This document shows, piece by piece, positions 9,360 to 17,383 of a DNA stretch of 38,209 nucleotides (its first letter is position 1; each line of letters begins with the position of its first letter). Made by a program: the position numbers and the translations under genes. Origin of the DNA: Lysobacterales bacterium (GTDB taxonomy: Bacteria; Pseudomonadota; Gammaproteobacteria; Xanthomonadales; SZUA-36); contig JAOUCZ010000012.1 in NCBI GenBank assembly GCA_029859505.1, forward strand, positions 1-38,209. Direction: 5' to 3'. The notes under the pieces are model-generated. The model worked only from the letters and a program-made list of their open reading frames with translations. It was not told the origin of the DNA and made no database searches.

Positions 9360-9785
9360 TCAGGGTGTGGCGTGTTGCTTGACTGCACCCAGCAACTCAT
9401 CACGTGTAAAGGGTTTGGTCAGGTATTGATCCGAGCCAACAACTCTGCCGCGTGCCATATCGAACAGGCCGTCTTTACTGGTGAGCATGATGACGGGTGT
9501 ATCACGAAATTCGGCATTATTTTTTATGATGGCGCAAGTCTGGTAACCATCAAGACGTGGCATCATGATGTCGACAAATATCAGGTCGGGGTGGTGACGG
9601 GTGATTTTGGATAATGCCTCAAAGCCATTCTCGGCTGTAATGACTTCACAGCCCTTATTCGAGAGCATCGTGTCCGCCGAGCGACGTATTGTCGCACTGT
9701 CGTCAACCACAAGAATGCATAGCTTTTTAGATTCGGCAACAGATTCATTTACATCTGTTTCTGGATTTAGTTGTTCCTGGCTCAT
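9360..9785 (-). CDS. pilG: PilG, CheY-like response regulator for pilus extension
   Basis: A single-domain receiver. It is PilG rather than PilH because it carries the PilG-type block IFVDIMMPRLDGYQTCAIIK (phospho-Asp in VDIMMP), then VIMLTSKDGLFD and VGSDQYLTKPF. PilH proteins lack this block and read MDIVMPGLNG. The ORF track opens at a GTG (9830), but I choose ATG at 9785: it is preceded by GGGAAGA about five bases upstream and gives 141 residues, close to the usual ~135. It is first in the minus-strand chemosensory operon, divergent from gshB, exactly as in Pseudomonas. In P. aeruginosa PilG is phosphorylated by ChpA and acts on pilus extension; pilH, which normally follows, is absent. 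Confidence 0.93.
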   Translation of the reverse strand: MSQEQLNPETDVNESVAESKKLCILVVDDSATIRRSADTMLSNKGCEVITAENGFEALSKITRHHPDLIFVDIMMPRLDGYQTCAIIKNNAEFRDTPVIMLTSKDGLFDMARGRVVGSDQYLTKPFTRDELLGAVKQHATP

Positions 9786-10050
9786 ACGTGTCTTCCCTGG
9801 TGTTGCGACGTCTACAGCGATTCCGTTCACTGTGTTCCGCGCGATAATGAGGCCAAATCCCCTCCCTCATCTCGATGTCTTACAATTAGTTTACCCTTAG
9901 AAAAGAGAGGTTTCCAGCCTGTTGTAATTTTTCAGGAATGTTCTTCATATTATTGAGCGGCAAGGGTTTTAGTTAATTTGGGTGTTTTCATGGCTGGAAT
10001 AGCAATGGCAGGCGCATGATAATGGTACATCACAAAGGACGGATTTTGTT

Positions 10051-11025
10051 ATGTCACAAACTGGAAAAGCAAACTCGATGGGAATGAAAACGGGCGTTGT
10101 CATGGACCCCATCGAAGGGATTAAAACCTATAAAGACTCTACCTTTGCGATGCTTCTGGAGGCTCAGCGGCGCGGTCATGCACTTTACTATATGGAGCCT
10201 GGAGATCTTTTTGCCAAAGACGGCCGGGTGTTTGCCGATATGCAACAACTCGAGGTTCGGGATAATACGACGGACTGGTTCAGTTTGACCCCTGTGGGTA
10301 GCAGACCGTTGGACGAACTGAATGTTTTGCTGATGCGCCGTGATCCACCTTTTGATATGGATTATATCTATACGACCTACATGCTGGAGTTGGCTGAAAA
10401 GGCCGGCACGCTGGTCATCAACCGGCCGCAAAGCCTGCGGGATGCGAATGAGAAATTTTTTATCACCAATTTTCCGCAATGCTGTGTACCGATGGTCATC
10501 AGCAGTTCCTCCAGCCTGATAAGGGAATTCGTTTCACAGCAGGGACGTTGCGTGGTCAAGCCGTTGGACGGTATGGGTGGTGAATCCATTTTTCAGGTTA
10601 GCGATTCTGATATGAACCTGAATGTCATTCTTGAGACCATTACCCAGCATGACGCAAGGCCGGTAATGGCTCAGAGGTATATCGATGAAATCTCCGAGGG
10701 GGACAAACGCATACTGATAGTAAACGGTGAACCGGTGCCCTATGCATTGGCACGATTTGCAGGTGAAGGTGATTTTCGGGGTAACCTGGCCAAAGGCGGC
10801 AGCAGCAAGGGCGTTCCTTTAAGTGAACGGGATCGCTGGATTTGTTCGCAGGTAGCGCCGGAGTTGAAGAAACGCGGTATTCTGTTTGCCGGTCTGGATG
10901 TGATCGGTGACTGGCTTTCAGAGGTGAATGTGACCAGCCCTACCTGTATTCGTGAATTAGATGATGAGTTCGGCCTTAACATCGCAGGGCAGCTTTTTGA
11001 CAGCATTGAGGAAATACTGACTTAG
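10051..11025 (+). CDS. gshB: GshB, glutathione synthetase
   Basis: A 324-residue ATP-grasp ligase that joins gamma-glutamylcysteine and glycine to form glutathione in the cytoplasm. Signatures are GVVMDPIEGIKTYKDSTFAM at the N-terminus, LMRRDPPFDMDYIYTTYMLE, VINRPQSLRDANEKFF, the ATP-binding VVKPLDGMGGESIF, and metal/substrate-binding DVIGDWLSEVNVTSPTCIRE. Length is close to the family norm (~317); the first ATG adds a few residues before the conserved GVVMDP, and ATGs ten to twelve codons in are alternatives. AAGGACGGA just upstream supports 10051. It is divergent from pilG across a ~265-bp gap, and two bases separate it from the tonB-like gene, so they form an operon. Confidence 0.96.
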   Translation: MSQTGKANSMGMKTGVVMDPIEGIKTYKDSTFAMLLEAQRRGHALYYMEPGDLFAKDGRVFADMQQLEVRDNTTDWFSLTPVGSRPLDELNVLLMRRDPPFDMDYIYTTYMLELAEKAGTLVINRPQSLRDANEKFFITNFPQCCVPMVISSSSSLIREFVSQQGRCVVKPLDGMGGESIFQVSDSDMNLNVILETITQHDARPVMAQRYIDEISEGDKRILIVNGEPVPYALARFAGEGDFRGNLAKGGSSKGVPLSERDRWICSQVAPELKKRGILFAGLDVIGDWLSEVNVTSPTCIRELDDEFGLNIAGQLFDSIEEILT

Positions 11026-11027
11026 CC

Positions 11028-11888
11028 ATGTCCGTCGTCCAGGCCAGCAATGACCGAATCACCGTCAGTTTTCTGATGGCGCTGGCTCTGCATGCGGCGA
11101 TATTGCTGGGTGTTGGATTCATACTTGATTTCAAACCCCTGACTCACCCGTTGGAAACACTGGATGTGGTGCTGGTTAACTGGCGTTCCGAATCAAAACC
11201 GGATGAAGCGGACTTCCTGGCACAGGCTTCACAGCAGGGTGGAGGTGAGTCCACCGAAGCAAGCCGGCCTTCACAGAAGGAAACCGGAACATCTCCGGGG
11301 CCGGCGGAAGGTGACGATCCTATGGACCAGCAGGAGCAGACTTCCAGCGTCGCTGATGCGGCACGCAAGCAGATACTGGTGGAAGATGATCAATCTGATT
11401 TCACTCAGCAAATAACCAGTATAGAGCAACCGGAACCCCCCTTACCCAGCGCTGCAACCCTGATGCAGGAAAGTATGACGATGGCAAAACTGCAACCCGG
11501 CATTCAGCGCGACCGGGAGTCGCTTTCGAAATTGCCGCGGCGCAAATGGATATCAGCGAATACACGTGAATACGAGTTTGCGGCATATATGCAAGCCTGG
11601 GTGGCCAAAGTGGAAAGGGTTGGCAATTTAAACTACCCAGAGGAAGTCAGGCGTCAGCAATTGACGGGAGATCTGATTATGACGGTGGGCATAAACCTGG
11701 ACGGCAGCGTCGAAAGTATTGATGTTCAACGCAGTTCCGGAAAACCACAACTGGATCAGGCTGCGACACGGATTGTACGTCTGGCTGGCCCTTATTCGCC
11801 TTTGCCGGATCATATCAAAGCGTCTGTGGATGTTTTACATATCACACGTACCTGGCAATTTTCACGTAACTTTTCGGGTATAGATTAG
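11028..11888 (+). CDS. TonB-family energy-transducing protein (TonB3-like)
   Basis: A 286-residue protein with a single N-terminal membrane anchor (about residues 13-33, SFLMALALHAAILLGVGF), a long polar, low-complexity periplasmic linker and a C-terminal TonB domain (about 185-280; LNYPEEVRRQQLTGDLIMTV, then DGSVESIDVQRSSG). The linker is Ser/Glu/Gln-rich rather than the classic Pro-Lys type. TonB proteins couple the inner-membrane proton gradient to outer-membrane transport. No exbB or exbD is nearby. In P. aeruginosa tonB3 sits at this place, next to gshB and pilG, and is linked to twitching motility, so a role with the pilus system is a reasonable inference. It follows gshB by two bases. 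Confidence 0.88.
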   Translation: MSVVQASNDRITVSFLMALALHAAILLGVGFILDFKPLTHPLETLDVVLVNWRSESKPDEADFLAQASQQGGGESTEASRPSQKETGTSPGPAEGDDPMDQQEQTSSVADAARKQILVEDDQSDFTQQITSIEQPEPPLPSAATLMQESMTMAKLQPGIQRDRESLSKLPRRKWISANTREYEFAAYMQAWVAKVERVGNLNYPEEVRRQQLTGDLIMTVGINLDGSVESIDVQRSSGKPQLDQAATRIVRLAGPYSPLPDHIKASVDVLHITRTWQFSRNFSGID

Positions 11889-11939
11889 CCGCCGGATTGG
11901 TTTTTTACAGACATATGTCCGGGGGCTTCGATCAATCTG

Positions 11940-11945
11940 TATAAT
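11940..11945 (+). promoter_or_regulatory. possible -10 box for yqgE-ruvX
   Basis: A perfect TATAAT hexamer lies in the 141-bp gap between the tonB-like gene and yqgE, with TG immediately before it. No good -35 box lies 16-18 bases upstream, so this is only a candidate start for a yqgE-ruvX transcript. Confidence 0.3.
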
Positions 11946-12029
11946 TCAGGGACACACAAATCATTTTCTTCCAGTTTGATCTGAGCGCGTTGCTTGTTTT
12001 GATTGTAAACCAGACTAATATTTGATGAT

Positions 12030-12611
12030 ATGAATACTAAGTCGCAAGATGTTGTCAGTGGTTATTTACAGCAGCAAATGCTGATTGCAATGCCGGCCAT
12101 GGCTGACCCTAATTTTTCACGTAGTGTGACACTGCTGTGCCAGCACAATGAAGAAGGGGCGATCGGAATCACTATCAACCGTCAGTCATCATTTTCACTG
12201 GGTGAGCTTTTGATGCAGCTCAATATTCCCTGTGCAAGTGAGGAAATATCTTCAGTAGCTGTACTCGAAGGCGGTCCTGTCAGTCCTGACCACGGTTTTG
12301 TACTACATACGCCTATTGAAGGATATGATTCAAGTATTCTGATCAATGACGATATCATGGTGACCACCTCCCGTGATGTTCTGACAGCGATAGCCGCGGG
12401 TAAAGGTCCGGAAAAATTTCTCGTTGCACTCGGTTATGCCGGTTGGGGTGACGGTCAGCTTGAGTTTGAGATGCGTCAGAATGCATGGCTGTCAGTTCAG
12501 GCAGATAAGGCAATCCTGTTTGAGTCCGCCCTGCCTAAGAGGTGGGAGAACGCTTTGGGAAAACTGGGTATCAACATCAGCGACCTGCACGAGGTCGGTG
12601 GTCATGCCTGA
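12030..12611 (+). CDS. YqgE/AlgH family protein
   Basis: A 193-residue YqgE family member. Family marks are MLIAMPAMADPNFSRSV, LCQHNEEGAIGITINR, VLEGGPVSPDHGFVLH and ALGYAGWGDGQLEFEM, with typical length (~187-190). The biochemical role is unknown; Pseudomonas AlgH has been tied to alginate regulation, but the gene is widespread in bacteria without alginate and nearly always sits next to ruvX, as here. The ruvX start codon overlaps its end. The ATG at 12030 has no clear Shine-Dalgarno sequence (upstream AATATTTGATGAT), so the true start could be a few codons later, but the conserved MLIAMPAM block begins only about ten codons in. Confidence 0.93.
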   Translation: MNTKSQDVVSGYLQQQMLIAMPAMADPNFSRSVTLLCQHNEEGAIGITINRQSSFSLGELLMQLNIPCASEEISSVAVLEGGPVSPDHGFVLHTPIEGYDSSILINDDIMVTTSRDVLTAIAAGKGPEKFLVALGYAGWGDGQLEFEMRQNAWLSVQADKAILFESALPKRWENALGKLGINISDLHEVGGHA

Positions 12612-13041
12612 TGACAATACCAAGCCGTCGGGTACCATCATCGCGTTTGATTTTGGTTTCCGGCGAATAGGTGTTGCTGTCGGCCAGACACTGACGGGAT
12701 CTGCCAATGCGCTTGCGGTGGTTCCGGTCTCAAATCAACCGGACTGGCAAACAATTTCGGGTATTCTCAGCGAATGGAAACCGGTCGCAGTGGTCATCGG
12801 TTTGCCGCTGGCTGCTGATGGCGGAGAAACGGACATGTCAAAGGGCGCCCGGCGATTTGGCCGGCAGCTTGAAGGTCGTTTCGGTGCATCTGTGTTTTAT
12901 GAGGACGAACGACTGACATCATTCAGTGCCGAGCAACGTTTTGTTGATGCCCGGTCACGGGGTGGAATGCGGCGAAAAGACGCGGCACTGAAAGACGCCA
13001 TGGCGGCGCAGATCATTCTTGAGAGCTGGCTGCAAGCCTGA
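12604..13041 (+). CDS. ruvX: RuvX/YqgF, Holliday-junction-resolvase-fold nuclease (pre-16S rRNA maturation)
   Basis: The track lists a 205-residue ORF from 12424, but its first 60 codons are an out-of-frame read of yqgE. The real start is ATG 12604, preceded by GAGGT and overlapping the yqgE stop by eight bases, giving 145 residues. The RNase H-like fold shows IIAFDFGFRRIGVAVG, VVIGLPLAADG and YEDERLTS with C-terminal AALKDAMAAQIILESWL. RuvX (YqgF) takes part in 5'-end processing of 16S rRNA; the resolvase name is historical. In Pseudomonas pyrR follows; here the operon ends and a structured intergenic region begins. Confidence 0.95.
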   Translation: MPDDNTKPSGTIIAFDFGFRRIGVAVGQTLTGSANALAVVPVSNQPDWQTISGILSEWKPVAVVIGLPLAADGGETDMSKGARRFGRQLEGRFGASVFYEDERLTSFSAEQRFVDARSRGGMRRKDAALKDAMAAQIILESWLQA

Positions 13042-13051
13042 AGCCATCGCG

Positions 13052-13177
13052 AAAAATTTCCCGGCAAATAAAAAACCGCTCCGCGCCGTAAGAGGGTTAA
13101 CAGCGGGAGCGGCGTTAAGCAAAGTCAGGAGCGTCGGTCAGACGATGATCAGGGAGAAAATTTCCCGGCTTTGCTTA
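13052..13177 (-). other. structured intergenic segment, possible small RNA or long 3' UTR
   Basis: The 304-bp gap between ruvX and the LytTR gene has no credible ORF. It holds a 9-bp inverted repeat TAAGCAAAG/CTTTGCTTA (13116-13124 and 13169-13177) enclosing a smaller CGTC/GACG hairpin, then the minus-strand terminator. The sequence AAAATTTCCCGGC occurs twice in direct orientation, at 13053-13065 and 13157-13169. Minus-strand order is therefore hairpin, terminator hairpin, T-run, the architecture of a terminated small RNA or structured 3' UTR. I find no strong promoter. Bases 13178-13345 show nothing I can interpret. Confidence 0.4.
13066..13112 (-). terminator. intrinsic terminator on the minus strand
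   Basis: Read on the minus strand, CCGCTCC+CGC and GCG+C+GGAGCGG form a GC-rich stem with one bulged base around a loop of about 16 bases, followed directly by TTTTTTATTTG. This is a textbook Rho-independent terminator. It would end transcription from the LytTR regulator gene, whose stop is more than 230 bases away, or from a separate small transcript in between. The plus strand has no T-run, so it does not serve ruvX. Confidence 0.75.
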
Positions 13178-13345
13178 TTCAGTACTTATGACGCATCAAA
13201 CCACCAATACGTTACAAATTAACCAGCTGATGAATACAACAACACCACGGTTATCATTTTGGACAAGGTTGCGGATAATTGGTTGTGCACATAGTCATGA
13301 ACTGCGGTGAAAGGTTTTGATCGGGGGATGAAGCGAGCGAAACGA

Positions 13346-14170
13346 CTATTTGAATAGTACAAGTTTGTCTTTATAGGTGCGGGAAAGTTTTACACGGTGA
13401 CCGGACATCAGGGTAAGAAAATATTCACCGTTAATATGCGATTCCATTTCACGAACGTGCTTGATGTTGACAATGGTTGAGCGATGGATGCGTTGAAGTA
13501 TGCTTTCATCCAGTTCTTTCTCAAGCTCTTTCATGGTTTTGCGCATAATATAAGTGGTGCCATTGGCCTGCACACACATGTAGTCACCGGCTGCGTCTAT
13601 CCACTCAATATCCTCCTGGTTCACCCAGGTGGTACGTCCGGCGTCCCTTATTGCGAGACGTGAAGGTTCTTTGGGCATAAGGTCCGCAACATTCTTTTCC
13701 TCCAGCTCTGCAAAACTGCTGATCGTTTCACCGCTGAACTGACTGACCAGTTCAAGCAGCTGGCGTTTTTGTATAAGCGCGCGCTTCTGATTAAGATTGT
13801 CACGTACTTTTTCCAGGACCTGATGCAAGCGCTCTTCGTCAATGGGCTTGAGAATGTAGTCAAGCGCATTGGCCTCAAAAGCCTGTACTGCGTACTCGTC
13901 ATAGGCGGTCAGGAAAAGAATAACGGGCATGGTTTTAATATCGAGTTGCTGCACGACCTCGAAACCGTTAATGCCTGGCATCTGAATATCCAGGAAAACC
14001 AGGTCGGGGGATTTTTCTTCAATGAGTGTCAGGGCCTCGCGGCCATTATTGGCCTCACCAACAATTTCGATGTCCGCGATGTTCTTAAGACGATGTGCCA
14101 GACCACGACGTGCGAGGGATTCGTCATCCACAATCAGGGTCTTAAGAAGATGCTGGCTGTCTGCTGTCAA
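13346..14170 (-). CDS. LytTR-type response regulator (orphan)
   Basis: A 274-residue two-component transcription regulator. Residues ~8-125 are a receiver with TLIVDDESLARRGL, phospho-Asp in VFLDIQMPGINGFEV, and LTAYDEYAVQAFEANALDYI with conserved Lys in LKPI. Residues ~170-272 are a LytTR DNA-binding domain (WVNQEDIEWIDAAGDYMCV, then RIHRSTIVNI). It belongs to the LytR/AlgR/YehT group. No sensor kinase gene is adjacent. The start is TTG: an in-frame stop lies six codons upstream, no ATG occurs before the receiver, and there is no strong Shine-Dalgarno sequence. Its target genes cannot be told from the sequence. The nearest downstream minus-strand terminator is at 13066-13112. Confidence 0.92.
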   Translation of the reverse strand: MTADSQHLLKTLIVDDESLARRGLAHRLKNIADIEIVGEANNGREALTLIEEKSPDLVFLDIQMPGINGFEVVQQLDIKTMPVILFLTAYDEYAVQAFEANALDYILKPIDEERLHQVLEKVRDNLNQKRALIQKRQLLELVSQFSGETISSFAELEEKNVADLMPKEPSRLAIRDAGRTTWVNQEDIEWIDAAGDYMCVQANGTTYIMRKTMKELEKELDESILQRIHRSTIVNIKHVREMESHINGEYFLTLMSGHRVKLSRTYKDKLVLFK

Positions 14171-14317
14171 GGTTTCGAAAGTTTCCGGTTAAACTCAATC
14201 CAAGAAGTACAGCTTATCATTCCTGACGGCTGCTGCAATATAGATGTCACTTTGAGCGTAAAAATTACTTCTTTCGATGATCATGAAACGAATCTGCCCG
14301 TTTCAAAAAAATGCAGA

Positions 14318-15829
14318 TTACCCGGCATCCATCACGGAACTCAAACGTCTGTAGGCAATCGCCTCTGCGAGATGTTCTGACTGAATTTCGTCATTCCGGC
14401 TGAGGTCGGCTATGGTCCTTGCCACCTTTAAAATACGATGACAGGCCCGCGGTGAAAGGTAGAGTTGTTCTGCGGCGTGTTCGAGCAACCGCAATGACTC
14501 ACCTTCAATATGACAGAATCTGGCAAGGTCGGCATTGGTCAGTAAAGCGTTGGGTTTGTCGGCACGTTGATGCTGTATTTGCCGCGAGGCGATGACGCGC
14601 TCACGCACGCTTGCCGAGCTTTCGATGTTGTCAGTTGGCGCGCTCAAAATGGAGGTTTGGGGACGAAGCACTTCTACCTGGATATCTATCCTGTCCAGCA
14701 GCGGCCCGGAAACCCGGTTCTTATAGCGCTGGATTTGTTCGCCACTGCAGTTGCATCGGCCGCTGTCGTCACCCGACATACCGCAGGGGCATGGATTCAT
14801 GGCAGTAATCAGCTGAAAGCGGGCCGGAAAAGTAGCGCGTCTGGCTGCTCTCGAAATGACAATGCGTCCGGATTCGATCGGCTCACGCAGAGTTTCAAGC
14901 GTATGCCGGCCATATTCGGGAAGCTCATCAAGAAACAGCACACCATTGTGTGCCAGTGAAATTTCGCCCGGCCTGGGACGTGACCCGCCTCCTGCCAGTG
15001 CAACACTGCTGCAGGAATGGTGTGGTGTCCTGAACGGGCGAATGCCCCACAGGCGATGATCCAGGCCCGTGTGGCTGACCGACGCCAGGGCTGCGACTTC
15101 AAGTGACTCAGACTCTGTCATCGGCGGTAGGATTCCGGGTAATCGTGATGCCAGTAACGTTTTTCCAGTTCCTGGCGGGCCGGCCATTAGCAGGTGATGA
15201 CCGCCAGCGGCGGCCACCTCCAGCGCACGCTTTGGACCCGGTAGCCCAATGACATCGCAAAGATCAGGAAGTTTGGGAGGCTGGACCCTTGATTGTGGCT
15301 CACATGGTTCAAGTGTTTGACCACCCATGATCCAGTTGGCGATTTCAAGCAATGTCGCCCCGCCATATTTCTCACCACCCTTTACCAGGGCTGCCTCGGC
15401 CGAGTTGGAGTCTGGAATGATGAGGGTTCTATTGCAGTCACGTGAGCGTATGGCCGCCGGCAAAACGCCCCGGACCGATCTCAACTCACCATTAAGTGAG
15501 AGTTCACCCAGAAACTCACAATCATCGAAGCGTGTACCCGGAATTTGCTGGGAAGCGGCTAGTATACCCAGGGCGATTGGCAGGTCGAAGCCACCACCTT
15601 CCTTTGGCAGGTCGGCCGGAGCAAGGGAAACCGTGATCCGGCTTTGAGGCCATTTGAAGCCGGAGTTGATCAGTGCCGCCCGGACACGGTCTTTGGATTC
15701 CCTGACAGCAGTTTCCGGAAGTCCGACGAGATGCATACTCGGTAACCCGCCCGACAAGTGAACTTCCACCCTGATCAGCGGTGCCTCTACACCCGCACAA
15801 CCGCGACTGTGTACCAGTGATAATCCCAC
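14318..15829 (-). CDS. comM: ComM/YifB family AAA+ ATPase (Mg-chelatase-like)
   Basis: A 503-residue protein of the usual ComM length. An N-terminal ChlI-like domain (VEVHLSGGLPSMHLVGLPE, DRVRAALINSGFKWPQSRIT, LAPADLPKEG) is followed by an AAA+ core with Walker A AGPPGTGKTLLA, Walker B VLFLDELPE, GEISLAHNG, and AMNPCPCG, then a C-terminal Mg-chelatase domain (LSPRACHRILKVARTIADL). ComM is a hexameric helicase that promotes branch migration during natural transformation and is common in gammaproteobacteria. Its presence with type IV pilus genes in the same window fits competence, although uptake genes themselves are not seen here. The 147-bp gap to the LytTR gene has only an AATCTGC/GCAGATT inverted repeat without a terminal T-run. 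Confidence 0.95.
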   Translation of the reverse strand: MGLSLVHSRGCAGVEAPLIRVEVHLSGGLPSMHLVGLPETAVRESKDRVRAALINSGFKWPQSRITVSLAPADLPKEGGGFDLPIALGILAASQQIPGTRFDDCEFLGELSLNGELRSVRGVLPAAIRSRDCNRTLIIPDSNSAEAALVKGGEKYGGATLLEIANWIMGGQTLEPCEPQSRVQPPKLPDLCDVIGLPGPKRALEVAAAGGHHLLMAGPPGTGKTLLASRLPGILPPMTESESLEVAALASVSHTGLDHRLWGIRPFRTPHHSCSSVALAGGGSRPRPGEISLAHNGVLFLDELPEYGRHTLETLREPIESGRIVISRAARRATFPARFQLITAMNPCPCGMSGDDSGRCNCSGEQIQRYKNRVSGPLLDRIDIQVEVLRPQTSILSAPTDNIESSASVRERVIASRQIQHQRADKPNALLTNADLARFCHIEGESLRLLEHAAEQLYLSPRACHRILKVARTIADLSRNDEIQSEHLAEAIAYRRLSSVMDAG

Positions 15830-16479
<650 letters not shown>

Positions 16480-16484
16480 ATATA

Positions 16485-17357
16485 ATGGATAAGAAGATCA
16501 GGGCAGGTGTCATTGGCCTGGGCGCGATGGGTGTACCCATGGCTCGTCATCTTGCGAATTCCGGTGTTTTAGACATGGTGTGGAACCGCACAAGCAGCAC
16601 GGCTGAAACAGTTTCAAAGGAAACCGGTGCGCTCAAAGCCGAAACGCCGGAGCGGTTGGCTACTGCCTGCAATGTCATTCTGACCTGTGTTTCTGCCGAT
16701 CAGGATTTGCTGGATGTCGTTGAGCAATTGCTGCCGGGTGTTAAACCCGGATCAGTACTGGTGGATACATCAACAGTCAGTCCGGTAACCGCAAAAAGGG
16801 TGGCTTCCAGCCTGAAGAATGTTGGCGCTGGGTTTGTGGATGCCCCCGTTTCAGGCGGCGTTGAAGGTGCAAAAAAGGGAACTTTATCTGTCATGGCAGG
16901 TGGTGATTCCGCCACTATTTCGCGGATTATGCCAGTGCTGGAGGCCATTTCGGCGACGGTTACACATATGGGTCCGGTTGGTTCCGGGCAGGCAACAAAG
17001 GCGGTAAACCAAGTCATGATAGCCGGTATCGCCGAGGCGGTTTGTGAAGCACTTGCATTTGGAGAGAAACTAAATCTGCCTTCGGAGCGTCTATTATCTA
17101 TAGTGAGTGCAGGAGCAGCCGGGAGCTGGTTTCTGGAGCATCGTGGAGAGACCATGCTTAAAGATAGTTTTGATGTTGGATTCAAACTGTCGCTGTTGCT
17201 CAAAGACTTGCTGATTTGCCAGGACTTGGCACGGGAATTGAATATCACTATGCCGACAACCGAAGCTGCAATTAGGGATTATCGAGAATTGGTAGCGTTG
17301 GGTGATGGGGATCATGATATCTCCGGACTTATTCGACTGAAACGCGGCATAGACTGA
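16485..17357 (+). CDS. NAD(P)-dependent 3-hydroxyisobutyrate dehydrogenase family oxidoreductase
   Basis: A 290-residue beta-hydroxyacid dehydrogenase. Marks are the N-terminal Rossmann motif VIGLGAMGVPMARHLANSG, the substrate-binding FVDAPVSGGVEGAKKGTLSV, the catalytic-lysine segment GSGQATKAVNQ (Lys near 171), and a C-terminal all-helical domain. The family includes 3-hydroxyisobutyrate dehydrogenase, tartronate semialdehyde reductase and glyoxylate/succinic semialdehyde reductases; sequence alone does not tell which substrate is used here. The gene starts five bases after glnB without a clear ribosome binding site and precedes the TPR gene by 26 bases, so the three may be one transcript. 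No pathway partner is adjacent. Confidence 0.88.
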   Translation: MDKKIRAGVIGLGAMGVPMARHLANSGVLDMVWNRTSSTAETVSKETGALKAETPERLATACNVILTCVSADQDLLDVVEQLLPGVKPGSVLVDTSTVSPVTAKRVASSLKNVGAGFVDAPVSGGVEGAKKGTLSVMAGGDSATISRIMPVLEAISATVTHMGPVGSGQATKAVNQVMIAGIAEAVCEALAFGEKLNLPSERLLSIVSAGAAGSWFLEHRGETMLKDSFDVGFKLSLLLKDLLICQDLARELNITMPTTEAAIRDYRELVALGDGDHDISGLIRLKRGID

Positions 17358-17383
17358 TAGCACGAAGAAGATTTGAAGGAAAT

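Noticed and set aside
9786-9830. GTG-initiated N-terminal extension of PilG
   Set aside because: The ATG at 9785 has a good ribosome site and gives the family length; the extension has no homologue-like sequence.
12424-12603. N-terminal extension of the RuvX frame
   Set aside because: It is an alternative reading of yqgE; RuvX proteins begin near the ATG at 12604.
14288-14320. AATCTGC/GCAGATT hairpin after comM considered as a terminator
   Set aside because: The T-run on the minus strand lies inside the loop, not after the stem.
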